Positions 52,435-61,592 of a stretch of DNA of 64,000 nucleotides are shown here, piece after piece. Source of the stretch: Pedobacter duraquae (GTDB taxonomy: Bacteria; Bacteroidota; Bacteroidia; Sphingobacteriales; Sphingobacteriaceae); assembly GCF_004362245.1 (NCBI RefSeq), contig NZ_SNWM01000001.1, positions 620,001 to 684,000 of the forward strand. The letters are read 5' to 3'. Every line of letters starts with the position of its first letter. Position 1 is the first letter of the stretch. The translations under genes and the position numbers were made by a program. The notes beneath the pieces were generated by a model. That model did no database searches. It was not told the DNA's origin and saw only the letters and a list, made by a program, of their open reading frames with translations.

Positions 52435-53562
52435 ATGGAAAGCAATACCGACGTGTTGATTATTGGAGGCGGCCTTGCCGGGCTGAGCTGTGCCTTACAT
52501 TTACTGAGACAGGGGATTCATGTTAGACTGATTGAGAAAACTAGTTATCCACAACATAAAGTATGTGGTGAGTATATATCGAATGAGGTTCTGCCCTATT
52601 TACAATGGCTGGATGCTGATCCTGCCGAGCTAAGCCCAAGCCAAATCTCAAGAATTCAGCTATCTACACAATCAGGGAAAGTAATTTCGACAACACTTCC
52701 TCTTGGTGGATTTGGTGTGAGTCGTTTTCTTCTTGATCATTTTCTGGCTGAAAAGGCTGTCCTTCAGGGCTGTAGGCTTGAACACGATACCGTTACTGCG
52801 GTAGATTACCAGAAGGATGAGTTTACTGTCGACACATTGCATGGGAAACGATATACCGCAGGGTTTGTAATCGGTGCTTATGGAAAACGAGATGGGCTTG
52901 ATCAGAAATTAACGCGAAATTTCATTCAAAATAAATCACCATGGTTGGCAGTTAAGTCCCATTATACAGGAGATTTCGCCAACGACCTTGTTGCATTACA
53001 TCATTTTAATGGTGGTTATTGCGGGGTATCTAAAGTGGAAGATGAACTGATTAACATCTGCTACCTTGTCCATTATTCATCTTTCAAACGCTTCAAAGAT
53101 ATTCAAGCCCATCAGCAAGAGGTGCTATATCAAAATGAACATCTCAAAACCATTTTTGAAACAAGCAGGATGGTCTTTGACAAACCTTTAACGATCAGTC
53201 AGATTTCCTTTCAACCCCGGGAACAAGTATACCAGCATATTTTCATGATCGGAGATACTGCCGGGCTGATTCATCCGCTTTGCGGAAATGGGATGAGTAT
53301 GGCTATTCATAGTGCAAAGCTACTTGCAGAATTATTGACCAGTCATCTTAAAGAAAAACAATTTTCCCGGCATCAACTGGAACAAGCATACACAAAATCC
53401 TGGCAGCATAACTTCAGGACTAGAATGCAAATGGGCAGGGTACTATCAAAGATAGCGGGTAATCAGAAAACGGCCGAGTTGTTGCTCGAAGGATTAATTA
53501 AATTTCCATCTGCATTAAGACCGATAATCCGGTTAACGCATGGTAAACCATTAGCAATCTAA
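52435..53562 (+). CDS. FAD-dependent oxidoreductase of the type III PKS cluster
   Basis: The 375-residue flavoprotein of the geranylgeranyl-reductase/phenol-hydroxylase type has an N-terminal FAD motif LIIGGGLAGLSCALHL (about 9-24), KVCGEYIS, and the second FAD motif GDTAGLIHPLCGNGMSMAIHSA (about 285-306). It is cytoplasmic. It starts the eight-gene cluster and is followed by the methyltransferase after 3 bases. In Streptomyces srs operons a type III PKS, methyltransferase and FAD hydroxylase together make methylated phenolic lipids and quinones, so oxidation of the polyketide ring is the likely role (inference). Confidence 0.85.
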   Translation: MESNTDVLIIGGGLAGLSCALHLLRQGIHVRLIEKTSYPQHKVCGEYISNEVLPYLQWLDADPAELSPSQISRIQLSTQSGKVISTTLPLGGFGVSRFLLDHFLAEKAVLQGCRLEHDTVTAVDYQKDEFTVDTLHGKRYTAGFVIGAYGKRDGLDQKLTRNFIQNKSPWLAVKSHYTGDFANDLVALHHFNGGYCGVSKVEDELINICYLVHYSSFKRFKDIQAHQQEVLYQNEHLKTIFETSRMVFDKPLTISQISFQPREQVYQHIFMIGDTAGLIHPLCGNGMSMAIHSAKLLAELLTSHLKEKQFSRHQLEQAYTKSWQHNFRTRMQMGRVLSKIAGNQKTAELLLEGLIKFPSALRPIIRLTHGKPLAI

Positions 53563-53565
53563 TTC

Positions 53566-54276
53566 ATGATTGATACAACATACAGAAGCGCTGCAGCCGA
53601 AATCATGGATGATTTCGAAATGGAAGGAGATATTTTACGTGATGCGCTGGACAAAATTGCGAGCATCAACACGCTACTGGGTGGAAACAAAGTGACCCTT
53701 GATGGTGTTAAACAATTACTTTCTGACGAAGTCGCGGGAAAGAATATCAAAATTGTAGATATAGGTTGCGGAAATGGAGATATGCTTAGAACACTAGCTG
53801 ATTTTGCAAACAGAAAAAAACTGAATTTTGAACTGGAGGGAATTGACGCAAATGCTTTTACAATCAGTCATGCGCAAACGCTATCACTAAAGTATAACAC
53901 TATTTCGTATAATACGGCTGACATTTTTGATCCGCTGACATTAGCTGTTCCTTGCGACATCATATTATGTACGCTCACGCTACATCATTTTCAGGATGAT
54001 GAGCTATTAAAACTCCTTAAAAAATTTACGGAAAAAGCAAGATTGGGCATAGTCATTAATGATCTGCATCGCAGTAAGCTAGCTTATTACCTTTTCAGAG
54101 CAATTTGCTTTCTCTTCAGATTAAATGACATGTCGAGAGAAGATGGACTGATTTCTATCCTCCGCGGTTTTAAGCGAGGTGATTTAAAGATGTATTCAAA
54201 GAAACTACAGTTAAAAAAATTCAGTATCCACTGGAGGTGGGCCTTTCGTTACCAATGGATTATCCGTACAAAATAG
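53566..54276 (+). CDS. Class I SAM-dependent methyltransferase
   Basis: This 236-residue methyltransferase has the SAM-binding motif I VDIGCGNGD (about 63-71), motif II-like EGIDANAF and post-I CTLTLHHF, followed by NDLHRSKLAYYLF. The last motif is common in methyltransferases that neighbour type III PKS genes. It probably O- or C-methylates the polyketide product. It begins 3 bases after the oxidoreductase and ends 2 bases before the type III PKS. Confidence 0.85.
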   Translation: MIDTTYRSAAAEIMDDFEMEGDILRDALDKIASINTLLGGNKVTLDGVKQLLSDEVAGKNIKIVDIGCGNGDMLRTLADFANRKKLNFELEGIDANAFTISHAQTLSLKYNTISYNTADIFDPLTLAVPCDIILCTLTLHHFQDDELLKLLKKFTEKARLGIVINDLHRSKLAYYLFRAICFLFRLNDMSREDGLISILRGFKRGDLKMYSKKLQLKKFSIHWRWAFRYQWIIRTK

Positions 54277-54278
54277 AT

Positions 54279-55334
54279 ATGGCAAAAGTAAAAGTATGTA
54301 CCGTAAATAAAGCACTCCCAGAATATTCCCGGAGTACAGCTGAGATTATGCCCTTTCTGGATGTATGGCTGGATAAACAAGAACCACGATTTATCAGAAA
54401 AGTAAAGAAGATTTTTGAGCAGGCGGCAGTTGACCGCAGATATTCTTTTATGTCGCCGGAAGAGGTTTTTAGCGACTTATCTTTTGCTGAGCGTAATGAT
54501 ATTTACATCCGCGAAGGGATTAAGTTGGGCACAACAGCTTTGAGCGACGCGCTTCATAAAGCGAACTGGCGTGCTGAGGACATTGACTATCTAATTACGG
54601 TAAGCTGTACAGGAATTATGATCCCCTCGCTTGATGCTTTCCTGATTAACAATTTAAACCTTCGAAAAGATGTGGTTCGTTTGCCAGTAACAGAGATGGG
54701 CTGTGCCGCCGGTGTATCTGGAATGATTTACGCTGCGAATTTTTTAAAAGGAAATCCTGGAAAGCGGGCGGCTGTCATTGCTGTAGAATCTCCAACAGCT
54801 ACCTTTCAGCTTCAGGATTTTTCTATGGCTAACATTGTCAGCGCTGCCATATTTGGTGACGGTGCAGCATGTGTACTCCTATCATCCCTAGATACCGATC
54901 AAGGGACTGAGGTTTTGGGAAGCGGCATGTATCATTTTCCTGATTCCACCCACCTGATGGGATTTTCATTAACAAATACTGGTTTACAGATGGTGCTTGA
55001 TATTGATGTGCCGGAAACCATTGCTTCGCACTTTCCTAAAATTATACATCCTTTTCTCTCAGAGTACAGTATGACAATCGCGGATGTTGATCACCTGATC
55101 TTTCATCCCGGTGGGAAAAAAATTGTGCATGTTGTAGAAGAATTATTTGGGGTTTTAGGAAAAAACATAGACCATACAAAAGAAATTCTGCGTTTATTTG
55201 GGAATATGTCGAGCGCAACGGTATTGTATGTCCTGGAACGTTTCATGGATGCCTCTCCAACAGCAGGCGAAAAAGGGCTAATGCTCAGTTTTGGACCTGG
55301 GTTCTCTGCCCAGCAGATCTTATTGCAATGGTAA
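54279..55334 (+). CDS. Type III polyketide synthase
   Basis: This 351-residue chalcone-synthase-superfamily enzyme has a complete catalytic triad: Cys142 (EMGCAAGV), His276 (FHPGGKK) and Asn309 (GNMSSAT), plus the GFGPG-like SFGPGFSA loop near the C-terminus. Such enzymes extend an acyl starter by malonyl-CoA condensation to give alkylpyrones, alkylresorcinols or related phenolic lipids. The ATG at 54279 is 2 bases after the methyltransferase stop; an upstream in-frame GTG would overlap that gene. It overlaps the next gene by 7 bases, so the two are coupled. Confidence 0.93.
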   Translation: MAKVKVCTVNKALPEYSRSTAEIMPFLDVWLDKQEPRFIRKVKKIFEQAAVDRRYSFMSPEEVFSDLSFAERNDIYIREGIKLGTTALSDALHKANWRAEDIDYLITVSCTGIMIPSLDAFLINNLNLRKDVVRLPVTEMGCAAGVSGMIYAANFLKGNPGKRAAVIAVESPTATFQLQDFSMANIVSAAIFGDGAACVLLSSLDTDQGTEVLGSGMYHFPDSTHLMGFSLTNTGLQMVLDIDVPETIASHFPKIIHPFLSEYSMTIADVDHLIFHPGGKKIVHVVEELFGVLGKNIDHTKEILRLFGNMSSATVLYVLERFMDASPTAGEKGLMLSFGPGFSAQQILLQW

Positions 55335-56119
55335 AAGATTTTGAAGGAAAAGGATATTGGGCATTAATTCTTGGCGGCAGTAGCGGCCTGGGGCTTGCGT
55401 CAGGGCTTAGGCTCGCGCGCGAGGGGATGAACATCTGCATCGTACATCGAAACTCAAGAACGGAGTTACCCGACTTAGAGGAGCAATTTATGCTAATCAG
55501 AGCAACAGGTGTCAGCTTAATTTCCTTTAATCTCGACGTGATCAAATTAGAAAACAGAATATCTATTATCACATCGCTTCAGGAAACGATGAGTGCAGGT
55601 GGCAGATTACGTTGTCTGATCCATAGCATCGCCAAAGGCAATTTAAAATCTCTGGTTGCCGACACACCATTATCTACTGAAGATCTTACGATCACCCTTC
55701 AACACATGGCATTCAGCCTTGTAGATTGGGTTTCAGCTTTACATAAAGCTGGTTTATTCGCCAGTGACGCCAGAATACTAGCTTTCACCAGTGAAGGCTC
55801 ATCTCGTGCCTGGCCATATTATGGTGCAGTTTCTGCAGCGAAAGCCGCTTTAGAAGCGATCAGCAGACAAATTGCATTGGAATATGCCCCTTTTGGAATC
55901 AGGTCAAATTGTATTCAGGCGGGTGTGACTGACACACAATCATTGCGTAGGGTACCAGGAAATGAACTATTAATTAAACATACACAAGATAGAAATCCTT
56001 ATAAGCGACTAACTAAGCCCGACGACGTTGCCGATGTTGTTTACCTATTGTGTAAAGATGAGGCTGCCTGGATCAACGGTGCGGTTATTCCCGTAAACGG
56101 GGGAGAAACAATAAACTAA
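55328..56119 (+). CDS. FabI-type enoyl-ACP reductase-like SDR
   Basis: This 263-residue SDR has GGSSGLGLA near the N-terminus and the spacing Tyr165-x6-Lys172 (YYGAVSAAKAALE) characteristic of FabI-type enoyl-ACP reductases rather than the YxxxK of ketoreductases. HSIAKGNL and a later IRSNCIQAG with NGGETIN match that group. It would saturate the acyl chain made by the adjacent ketosynthase and dehydratase. No dedicated ketoreductase is present in the cluster, so housekeeping FabG may supply that step. The gene overlaps the type III PKS by 7 bases. Confidence 0.82.
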   Translation: MVKDFEGKGYWALILGGSSGLGLASGLRLAREGMNICIVHRNSRTELPDLEEQFMLIRATGVSLISFNLDVIKLENRISIITSLQETMSAGGRLRCLIHSIAKGNLKSLVADTPLSTEDLTITLQHMAFSLVDWVSALHKAGLFASDARILAFTSEGSSRAWPYYGAVSAAKAALEAISRQIALEYAPFGIRSNCIQAGVTDTQSLRRVPGNELLIKHTQDRNPYKRLTKPDDVADVVYLLCKDEAAWINGAVIPVNGGETIN

Positions 56120-56120
56120 T

Positions 56121-56567
56121 ATGAACACACAAGAAATACTAAAAGCATTACCCTATTCTTATCCTTTTCTTTTTGTAGACGAGCTTAGTGCGATCGACGA
56201 AAATGGAGCGACAGGATCTTATACATTTAACCCGGAGCTTGAATTTTACAAGGGACATTTTAAAGACAACCCGGTAACTCCGGGCGTGATCTTAACAGAA
56301 ACAATGGCACAGATTGGCCTCGTATGTCTAGGAATTCATCTCATGGGAAATACAGATCAACAATCGATCGGCCATGTTATGTTAACATCAACTGCCATCG
56401 ACTTCATGAAACCCGTGTTCCCAGGAGAAAAAGTTACCGTCGTATCTGAGAAAGTGTATTTCAGGTTTAAAAAATTGCATTGCACCGTTAGCATGACCAA
56501 TGCAGCCGGAGAAACAGTGTGCAAAGGCACACTGTCGGGCATGGTTACATTGAAGCTCAATGGCTAA
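56121..56567 (+). CDS. 3-hydroxyacyl-ACP dehydratase (FabZ/FabA-like)
   Basis: This 148-residue hot-dog-fold protein has catalytic His46 (FYKGHFKDNPVTPGV) and Glu60 (ILTETMAQ), the FabZ-type pair. It removes water from 3-hydroxyacyl-ACP. It follows the reductase by one base and overlaps the ketosynthase by 8 bases, showing one transcription unit. Confidence 0.88.
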   Translation: MNTQEILKALPYSYPFLFVDELSAIDENGATGSYTFNPELEFYKGHFKDNPVTPGVILTETMAQIGLVCLGIHLMGNTDQQSIGHVMLTSTAIDFMKPVFPGEKVTVVSEKVYFRFKKLHCTVSMTNAAGETVCKGTLSGMVTLKLNG

Positions 56568-57843
56568 CCGGGTTGTTATTACGGGACTCGGTGTTGTAGC
56601 ACCCAATGGGGTTGGATTACAGGCTTTTGAATCCGCAATCCGCGGTGGTAAATCCGGAATCCGATTTGATGAAGAACTTAAGAGACTTCAGTTTTCTTGT
56701 CAGATCTCAGGAAAACCACAACTCAATGACGCGCTGATTGCACAATATTTCAGCACATTAGAGCTCCGTAATTTCAACAGCAACGGTATTATATATGGCG
56801 TCATTGCAGGGATGGACGCCTGGAAGGATTCAGGTTTGCCTGTTGCAGAAGCAAATGAGCCATTTTGGGACTATGGACTTGTTTTCGGATCCGGGACTTC
56901 TGGAATAGACAGGTTTAGAGAAGCAATTTATGATATTGATGAACTAAAGGTACGGAGATTGGGGAGTACCGTTGTGCTGCAGACTATGAATAGTGGCGTT
57001 TCGGCCTATTTATCCGGGAAACTTGGTTTAGGCAATCAAGTGTCGACAAACTCATCTGCATGCAGCACGGGCACGGAAAGTCTATTAATGGCCTACGAAC
57101 GTATTAAAAACGGATATGCTGACGTAGTATTGTCGGGCGCAACTAGTGACAGTGGCCCCTACATATGGGGTGGTTTCGATGCGATGAAAGTATGTACTTA
57201 TAAATCCAACGATGATCCTGAACGGGGTTCGAGACCAATGAGTAGCACCGCTGCGGGCTTCGTACCTGGAAGTGGCGCAGGTGCATTGGTTGTCGAGTCC
57301 CTTGATCATGCTTTGAAAAGAGGTGCGCGAATATATGCCGAAATACTCGGCGGACATGTAAATTCAGGGGGGCAGCGTGGGAAGGGAACTATGACGGCAC
57401 CAAGTCCGATAGCCGTTCAACGTTGTATACGTCAGGCTTTACAACATGCAAACGTATTGGCAACTCAGGTAAATTTGATCAATGCCCACCTCACTGCAAC
57501 TAGCATGGACAGTTTAGAGATTCGAAATTGGGTGGAGGCACTGGAACGAAGTGGTGATGATTTCCCTACCATAAACACATTAAAAGGGATGACCGGACAT
57601 TGTTTAACTGCTGCCGGCAGTATCGAATGCGTGGCTGCTGTTCTGCAACTTCATGGGAATTTTATATTTCCGAACATCAATTGTGAAGATCTTCACCCAG
57701 AGATTACCAATCTGATCGCATCGAAAAGAATTCCGCAAAAAACATTGGAACAAAGATCGGATATCCTGATCAAGGCTAGCTTTGGTTTTGGCGATGTAAA
57801 TGCTTGTCTCGTATTAAAAAAATATAATGAAAATGATGTCTAA
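56560..57843 (+). CDS. Beta-ketoacyl-ACP synthase
   Basis: This 427-residue KAS II-type condensing enzyme has the active-site Cys168 (SSACSTGTES), first His in NAHLTATSMDS and second His in GMTGHCLTAAGS. The first His motif reads NAHLTAT instead of the common NAHGTST, a variant seen in specialised secondary ketosynthases. It elongates the acyl-ACP chain. It overlaps the ACP gene by 17 bases. Confidence 0.9.
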   Translation: MANRVVITGLGVVAPNGVGLQAFESAIRGGKSGIRFDEELKRLQFSCQISGKPQLNDALIAQYFSTLELRNFNSNGIIYGVIAGMDAWKDSGLPVAEANEPFWDYGLVFGSGTSGIDRFREAIYDIDELKVRRLGSTVVLQTMNSGVSAYLSGKLGLGNQVSTNSSACSTGTESLLMAYERIKNGYADVVLSGATSDSGPYIWGGFDAMKVCTYKSNDDPERGSRPMSSTAAGFVPGSGAGALVVESLDHALKRGARIYAEILGGHVNSGGQRGKGTMTAPSPIAVQRCIRQALQHANVLATQVNLINAHLTATSMDSLEIRNWVEALERSGDDFPTINTLKGMTGHCLTAAGSIECVAAVLQLHGNFIFPNINCEDLHPEITNLIASKRIPQKTLEQRSDILIKASFGFGDVNACLVLKKYNENDV

Positions 57844-58090
57844 AGAAGATTTAATTAACCGACTTAAGGCTATTGTAAGCCCTTACGCACAAAATAAGGA
57901 AGCGCTGAATTCCATCAGTGAGGATACCGATTTCATTAATGATCTAAAAATCAATTCGGCCAATCTGGTTGACGTGATTTTGGATGTTGAAGAAGAGTTC
58001 GATATTGTGATAGCTAACGAGGAAATGGAAAAGATGCTTACTGTAAAAGCATCAATGACTATTATTGAAAGCAAACTTGGCGAAAAATGA
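57827..58090 (+). CDS. Acyl carrier protein
   Basis: This 87-residue acidic protein has the phosphopantetheine attachment Ser44 in DLKINSANLVD, followed by VILDVEEEFDIVIANEE, the usual helix of ACPs. The canonical DSL is replaced by NSA, a divergent attachment site. Three ATG codons are possible starts (57827, 57833 and 57836). It overlaps the ketosynthase gene and the phosphopantetheinyl transferase gene. Confidence 0.9.
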   Translation: MKMMSKEDLINRLKAIVSPYAQNKEALNSISEDTDFINDLKINSANLVDVILDVEEEFDIVIANEEMEKMLTVKASMTIIESKLGEK

Positions 58091-58542
58091 TCGGAAACGA
58101 CTTAGTCGACCTTCGATGCGCTTTAAAAGAAAGCAACTGGAAAAGAAAAGGCTTTCTTGAGAAGCTTTTCACACCTTCTGAACAAGCACATATTTTGTCG
58201 GCTGAAGATCCATTCCTACACGTTTGGCAATATTGGACAATGAAAGAGTCGGCGTATAAAATATATTCCCGAATAACTAAAACGCGAAGCTTCGCTCCCA
58301 CTCGATTAGCTTGTACTTACGTGTCGAATGGGCACGGAACGGTTATTATGAATTCCCTGATCTATTTTACAAAAACAGAGATCAACGGAGATTATATCCA
58401 CACAATTGCAGCAGAATCATCAATTCAGCTGGAAAAAATAAAAATTGAAATCATCCAATATTGTGGTGAGATGCCAGTCTATGCTTCAAAAAATCCAAGC
58501 TGTGTAAGTCACCATGGCCAATTTCTAGCCCTCGTTTATTGA
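58087..58542 (+). CDS. 4'-phosphopantetheinyl transferase
   Basis: The 151-residue protein of the PPTase superfamily has an N-terminal GNDLVDL motif and the WTMKESAYKI block (W-x2-KEA/S-x2-K type), which carries the Mg-binding acid. It activates the ACP encoded immediately before it, overlapping it by 4 bases (ATGA). It is the last gene of the cluster; its end overlaps the convergent ppx gene by 7 bases, with no terminator seen between them. Confidence 0.87.
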   Translation: MIGNDLVDLRCALKESNWKRKGFLEKLFTPSEQAHILSAEDPFLHVWQYWTMKESAYKIYSRITKTRSFAPTRLACTYVSNGHGTVIMNSLIYFTKTEINGDYIHTIAAESSIQLEKIKIEIIQYCGEMPVYASKNPSCVSHHGQFLALVY

Positions 58543-59420
58543 TTCAGATTTTCTTCGATGAGGAGGTTAATAATGCCGTCGGCCATCCCTACCCTTGGCA
58601 CATACACTTGTTTGACACCAGTCCATTTCATCAGTGTTATAAAAATTTCAGCAGCAGGAATAATCACATCCGCGCGATCAGGGTTTAGTCCAAACACCTG
58701 AATTCTCTCTTTCAGTGAATGGCTATTCAAATCGTTGTACATGCTTTTGAGCTTTTGAAAAGTAAGCGGCATACCTTCCTTTTCTTCAGACATTTTAAAC
58801 AACTTATTAATATTTCCTCCAGTACCAATTCCTGCAAGGTTTTTTAAGTTCCTTGTATGTTCTTTAACCCATACGCGCATCTCTTCCCAGGTTTCTTCTT
58901 TGTCTTGATTATCAAGAATACGAATTGTACCAATATCAAAGGATTTAGAGGCTATGGGCGCTTTGTTCACAAACACAGATAACTCAGTACTTCCTCCACC
59001 AACATCTATGTAGAGATAACTCTTATTGATATCCAGATTCTGTTCAATATGGTTCGCATAAATAATATTTGCCTCTCGCTGTCCTTCGATAATCTCCAAA
59101 TCGATATTGGCAAACTTTTTAATTTTCTTAATTACATCTTTTCCATTCTCAGCTTCACGCATTGCCGAGGTTGCACAGGCCAGATATTTAGACACATGAT
59201 ATACATCCATTAAATTTTTAAATGCAATCATTGTTTTAATGAGATCATCCATTTTCCGCTCGGAGATTGCATGATCCAAAAAAGCATCATCTCCTAGTCG
59301 GAGTGGAACCCTGACCAAGGTGTTCTTTTTGAATTCAAATCCTTTCTCAGTTCTTGTGATATCTGCGATCAGCAATCGAACAGCATTTGAACCTATATCT
59401 ATAGCGGCGTATCGGAGCAT
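58536..59420 (-). CDS. ppx: Ppx/GppA-type exopolyphosphatase
   Basis: This 294-residue phosphatase has IDIGSNAVRLLIAD at the N-terminus, CATSAMREAENG, and DVGGGSTELSVF, the ASKHA-type motifs of the Ppx/GppA family. It hydrolyses polyphosphate or pppGpp. It is the short form without the C-terminal HD-like domain. It starts at the very stop codon of ppk (TAATG), so the two are co-translated. Confidence 0.93.
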   Translation of the reverse strand: MLRYAAIDIGSNAVRLLIADITRTEKGFEFKKNTLVRVPLRLGDDAFLDHAISERKMDDLIKTMIAFKNLMDVYHVSKYLACATSAMREAENGKDVIKKIKKFANIDLEIIEGQREANIIYANHIEQNLDINKSYLYIDVGGGSTELSVFVNKAPIASKSFDIGTIRILDNQDKEETWEEMRVWVKEHTRNLKNLAGIGTGGNINKLFKMSEEKEGMPLTFQKLKSMYNDLNSHSLKERIQVFGLNPDRADVIIPAAEIFITLMKWTGVKQVYVPRVGMADGIINLLIEENLNQ

Positions 59421-61477
59421 TATTGATGTTTGTTTTTTAAATAATTATATGTCTGTACCTGGGCTCTCACTTTCGTGGTCAACCTATTCTTATGGTATTT
59501 GTTGGTATTGGTCTTAGTGATGTCGCGTGCCTTTACATTGTCTTGCAACTGGAATTCAATAATATCTCTGATTTCCTGACGAACTTCAGTATCCAGTACG
59601 GGGAATCCAACTTCCACACGATGCTCAAAATTCCTGCTCATCAGATCTGCGGAGGAAAGGAACATCTCTTCTTTACCTGCGTTCCCGTAAATGAAGACCC
59701 TTGCATGTTCAAGATATCTGTCGATAATGCTGATGACCGTAATATTTTCACTATATCCTTTTACTCCAGGTATCAGGCAACAGATACCCCTTACGATAAG
59801 TTTGATCTGTACACCCGCGTTGCTTGCTTCGTAGAGCTTCTCTACCGTGCCTTCATCAGCAAGGCTGTTTACCTTAAAAATCAGGTATGCAGGTTTTCCA
59901 GACTTGGCAATTTTAATTTCTCTATCGATGAGGTTATAGAGTTTGTTTCTCGATTCTAGCGGAGACACGATCAGGTGTTTAAAACCTTTTGTCACCATCT
60001 TTTTGTTGAGCGCGGTGAAAAGTTTTAGTAAATCTGTAGTGATTTCTTTTTTTGCTGTGAAAATACTGTGGTCTCCATAAATCCTGGCTGTTTTCTCATT
60101 GAAATTTCCCGTAGCCAGATTAGCATAATACCTGGCCCGTCCTTTTTCCATTCTTTTAACCAGGCAGATTTTTGAATGCACCTTATAGTCAGTAAGTCCA
60201 TAATTTACATGTACCCCTTCTTCTACCAAACGTGTTGACCAGAAGATATTGGCTTGTTCATCAAATCTTGCTTTTAATTCGACCAGGCAATTGACCTTTT
60301 TACCGTTCTTCACCGCATTGATCAAAGCGTTAATGACGCGTGAATTTTCTGCAAGGCGGTAAAGTGTAATATGAATTTCGACTACTTTCGGATCTATCGC
60401 AGCTTCGCGCAGAAATAGAATGATATAATCATAAGATTGATAAGGAAGGTTGATGAGGTAATCACGTTCAGCAAGCTTATTGAATATACTTTCGGTGCGG
60501 TGTAGTCCACTTACTTTCAAGGGTTCGTTACCAGCATATTCAAGCGTTTTGGGACCAACGTTCGGAAAACGGATAAAATCGCCAAATCGATGATACCGAT
60601 TCCCTGGAATAAGGCTCTCAGCCTCAATTTTCATCTTTGATACCAGTACACTCAACATATCGAAAGGCATCTGCGTGTCGTAGAGTAAGCGCATTGGCTT
60701 ACCTTTTTTACGTTTTGCCAAACTTGTTTTCAATTCGTCAATAAACTTATCGCTTACATTCTTATCAATATCCAGTTCAGCATCTCTTGTTACCTGAATA
60801 GAATATGCGTCCAGCTCTGTATAGTTGAAGACATAGAAAATATCGTCAAGACAATATTTGATGATATCTTCAGCAAGGATAATAAATTTTAAATCATTCG
60901 TTTCGGGCAATACCAAAAACCGCGGAATATCTGGTGGTAGTTCTATTAGAGCGTAGTTCTGAAGCGTTTTTGATCCCTTTTTTGTTAACCGCACAAAAAA
61001 ATACAGATATCGGTCTTTCAGTTCAGGAAAAGGTTGATCGGGCTGAATTAAAATAGGAACCAGATTAGATAGTATTTTATCGCGAAAATGATTTCTTACG
61101 AACTCTCCGCGTGAAACATTCAACTGTGTATCATTTAGAATAAAAATTCTATTTTGAGCCAGTTCATTCATCAGCGTAGCTTGAAAAAGCTGTTCAAATT
61201 TCCTTTCCTGCCTAACAACAATATTTTTTATTTCATTTAAGACTTTCTTTGGATTAAAGCCTAGTAGTTCTTTCGCTTTGTCATTGAGGTTAGCCAGACG
61301 TGACATTGTTGCGACCCTTACGCGGTAGAACTCTTCCAAGTTAGATGAAAAAATAGACAAGAATTTAATTCTTTCTATCAAAGGAACCGTTTCATCGGCT
61401 ACTTCCTGCAGTACGCGTTCATTGAAATACAGCCAGCTTATTTCCCGATTTAAAAAAGGAACTTTCTTTTTAGTCAT
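59420..61477 (-). CDS. ppk1: Polyphosphate kinase 1
   Basis: This 685-residue enzyme has the PPK1 blocks REISWLYFNERVLQEV at the N-terminus, the phosphohistidine region VHSKICLV with upstream KARFDEQANIFWST, and a C-terminal LEHARVFIYGN and LMSRNFEHRVEVGFPV. It reversibly makes polyphosphate from ATP. It is paired with ppx, and a polyphosphate-glucokinase-like gene lies 16 kb away, so polyphosphate may also feed the pentose phosphate operon (inference). Confidence 0.96.
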   Translation of the reverse strand: MTKKKVPFLNREISWLYFNERVLQEVADETVPLIERIKFLSIFSSNLEEFYRVRVATMSRLANLNDKAKELLGFNPKKVLNEIKNIVVRQERKFEQLFQATLMNELAQNRIFILNDTQLNVSRGEFVRNHFRDKILSNLVPILIQPDQPFPELKDRYLYFFVRLTKKGSKTLQNYALIELPPDIPRFLVLPETNDLKFIILAEDIIKYCLDDIFYVFNYTELDAYSIQVTRDAELDIDKNVSDKFIDELKTSLAKRKKGKPMRLLYDTQMPFDMLSVLVSKMKIEAESLIPGNRYHRFGDFIRFPNVGPKTLEYAGNEPLKVSGLHRTESIFNKLAERDYLINLPYQSYDYIILFLREAAIDPKVVEIHITLYRLAENSRVINALINAVKNGKKVNCLVELKARFDEQANIFWSTRLVEEGVHVNYGLTDYKVHSKICLVKRMEKGRARYYANLATGNFNEKTARIYGDHSIFTAKKEITTDLLKLFTALNKKMVTKGFKHLIVSPLESRNKLYNLIDREIKIAKSGKPAYLIFKVNSLADEGTVEKLYEASNAGVQIKLIVRGICCLIPGVKGYSENITVISIIDRYLEHARVFIYGNAGKEEMFLSSADLMSRNFEHRVEVGFPVLDTEVRQEIRDIIEFQLQDNVKARDITKTNTNKYHKNRLTTKVRAQVQTYNYLKNKHQ

Positions 61478-61592
61478 GAATGGTAATCAAATTTCCCCGT
61501 TTGTATAGGAACAATCAAAACTGCATATTTTATTGTTAACCCAATGTTAATTATCTCATACCAACCGTCAATTGTTAATCATGTTGTGAATT

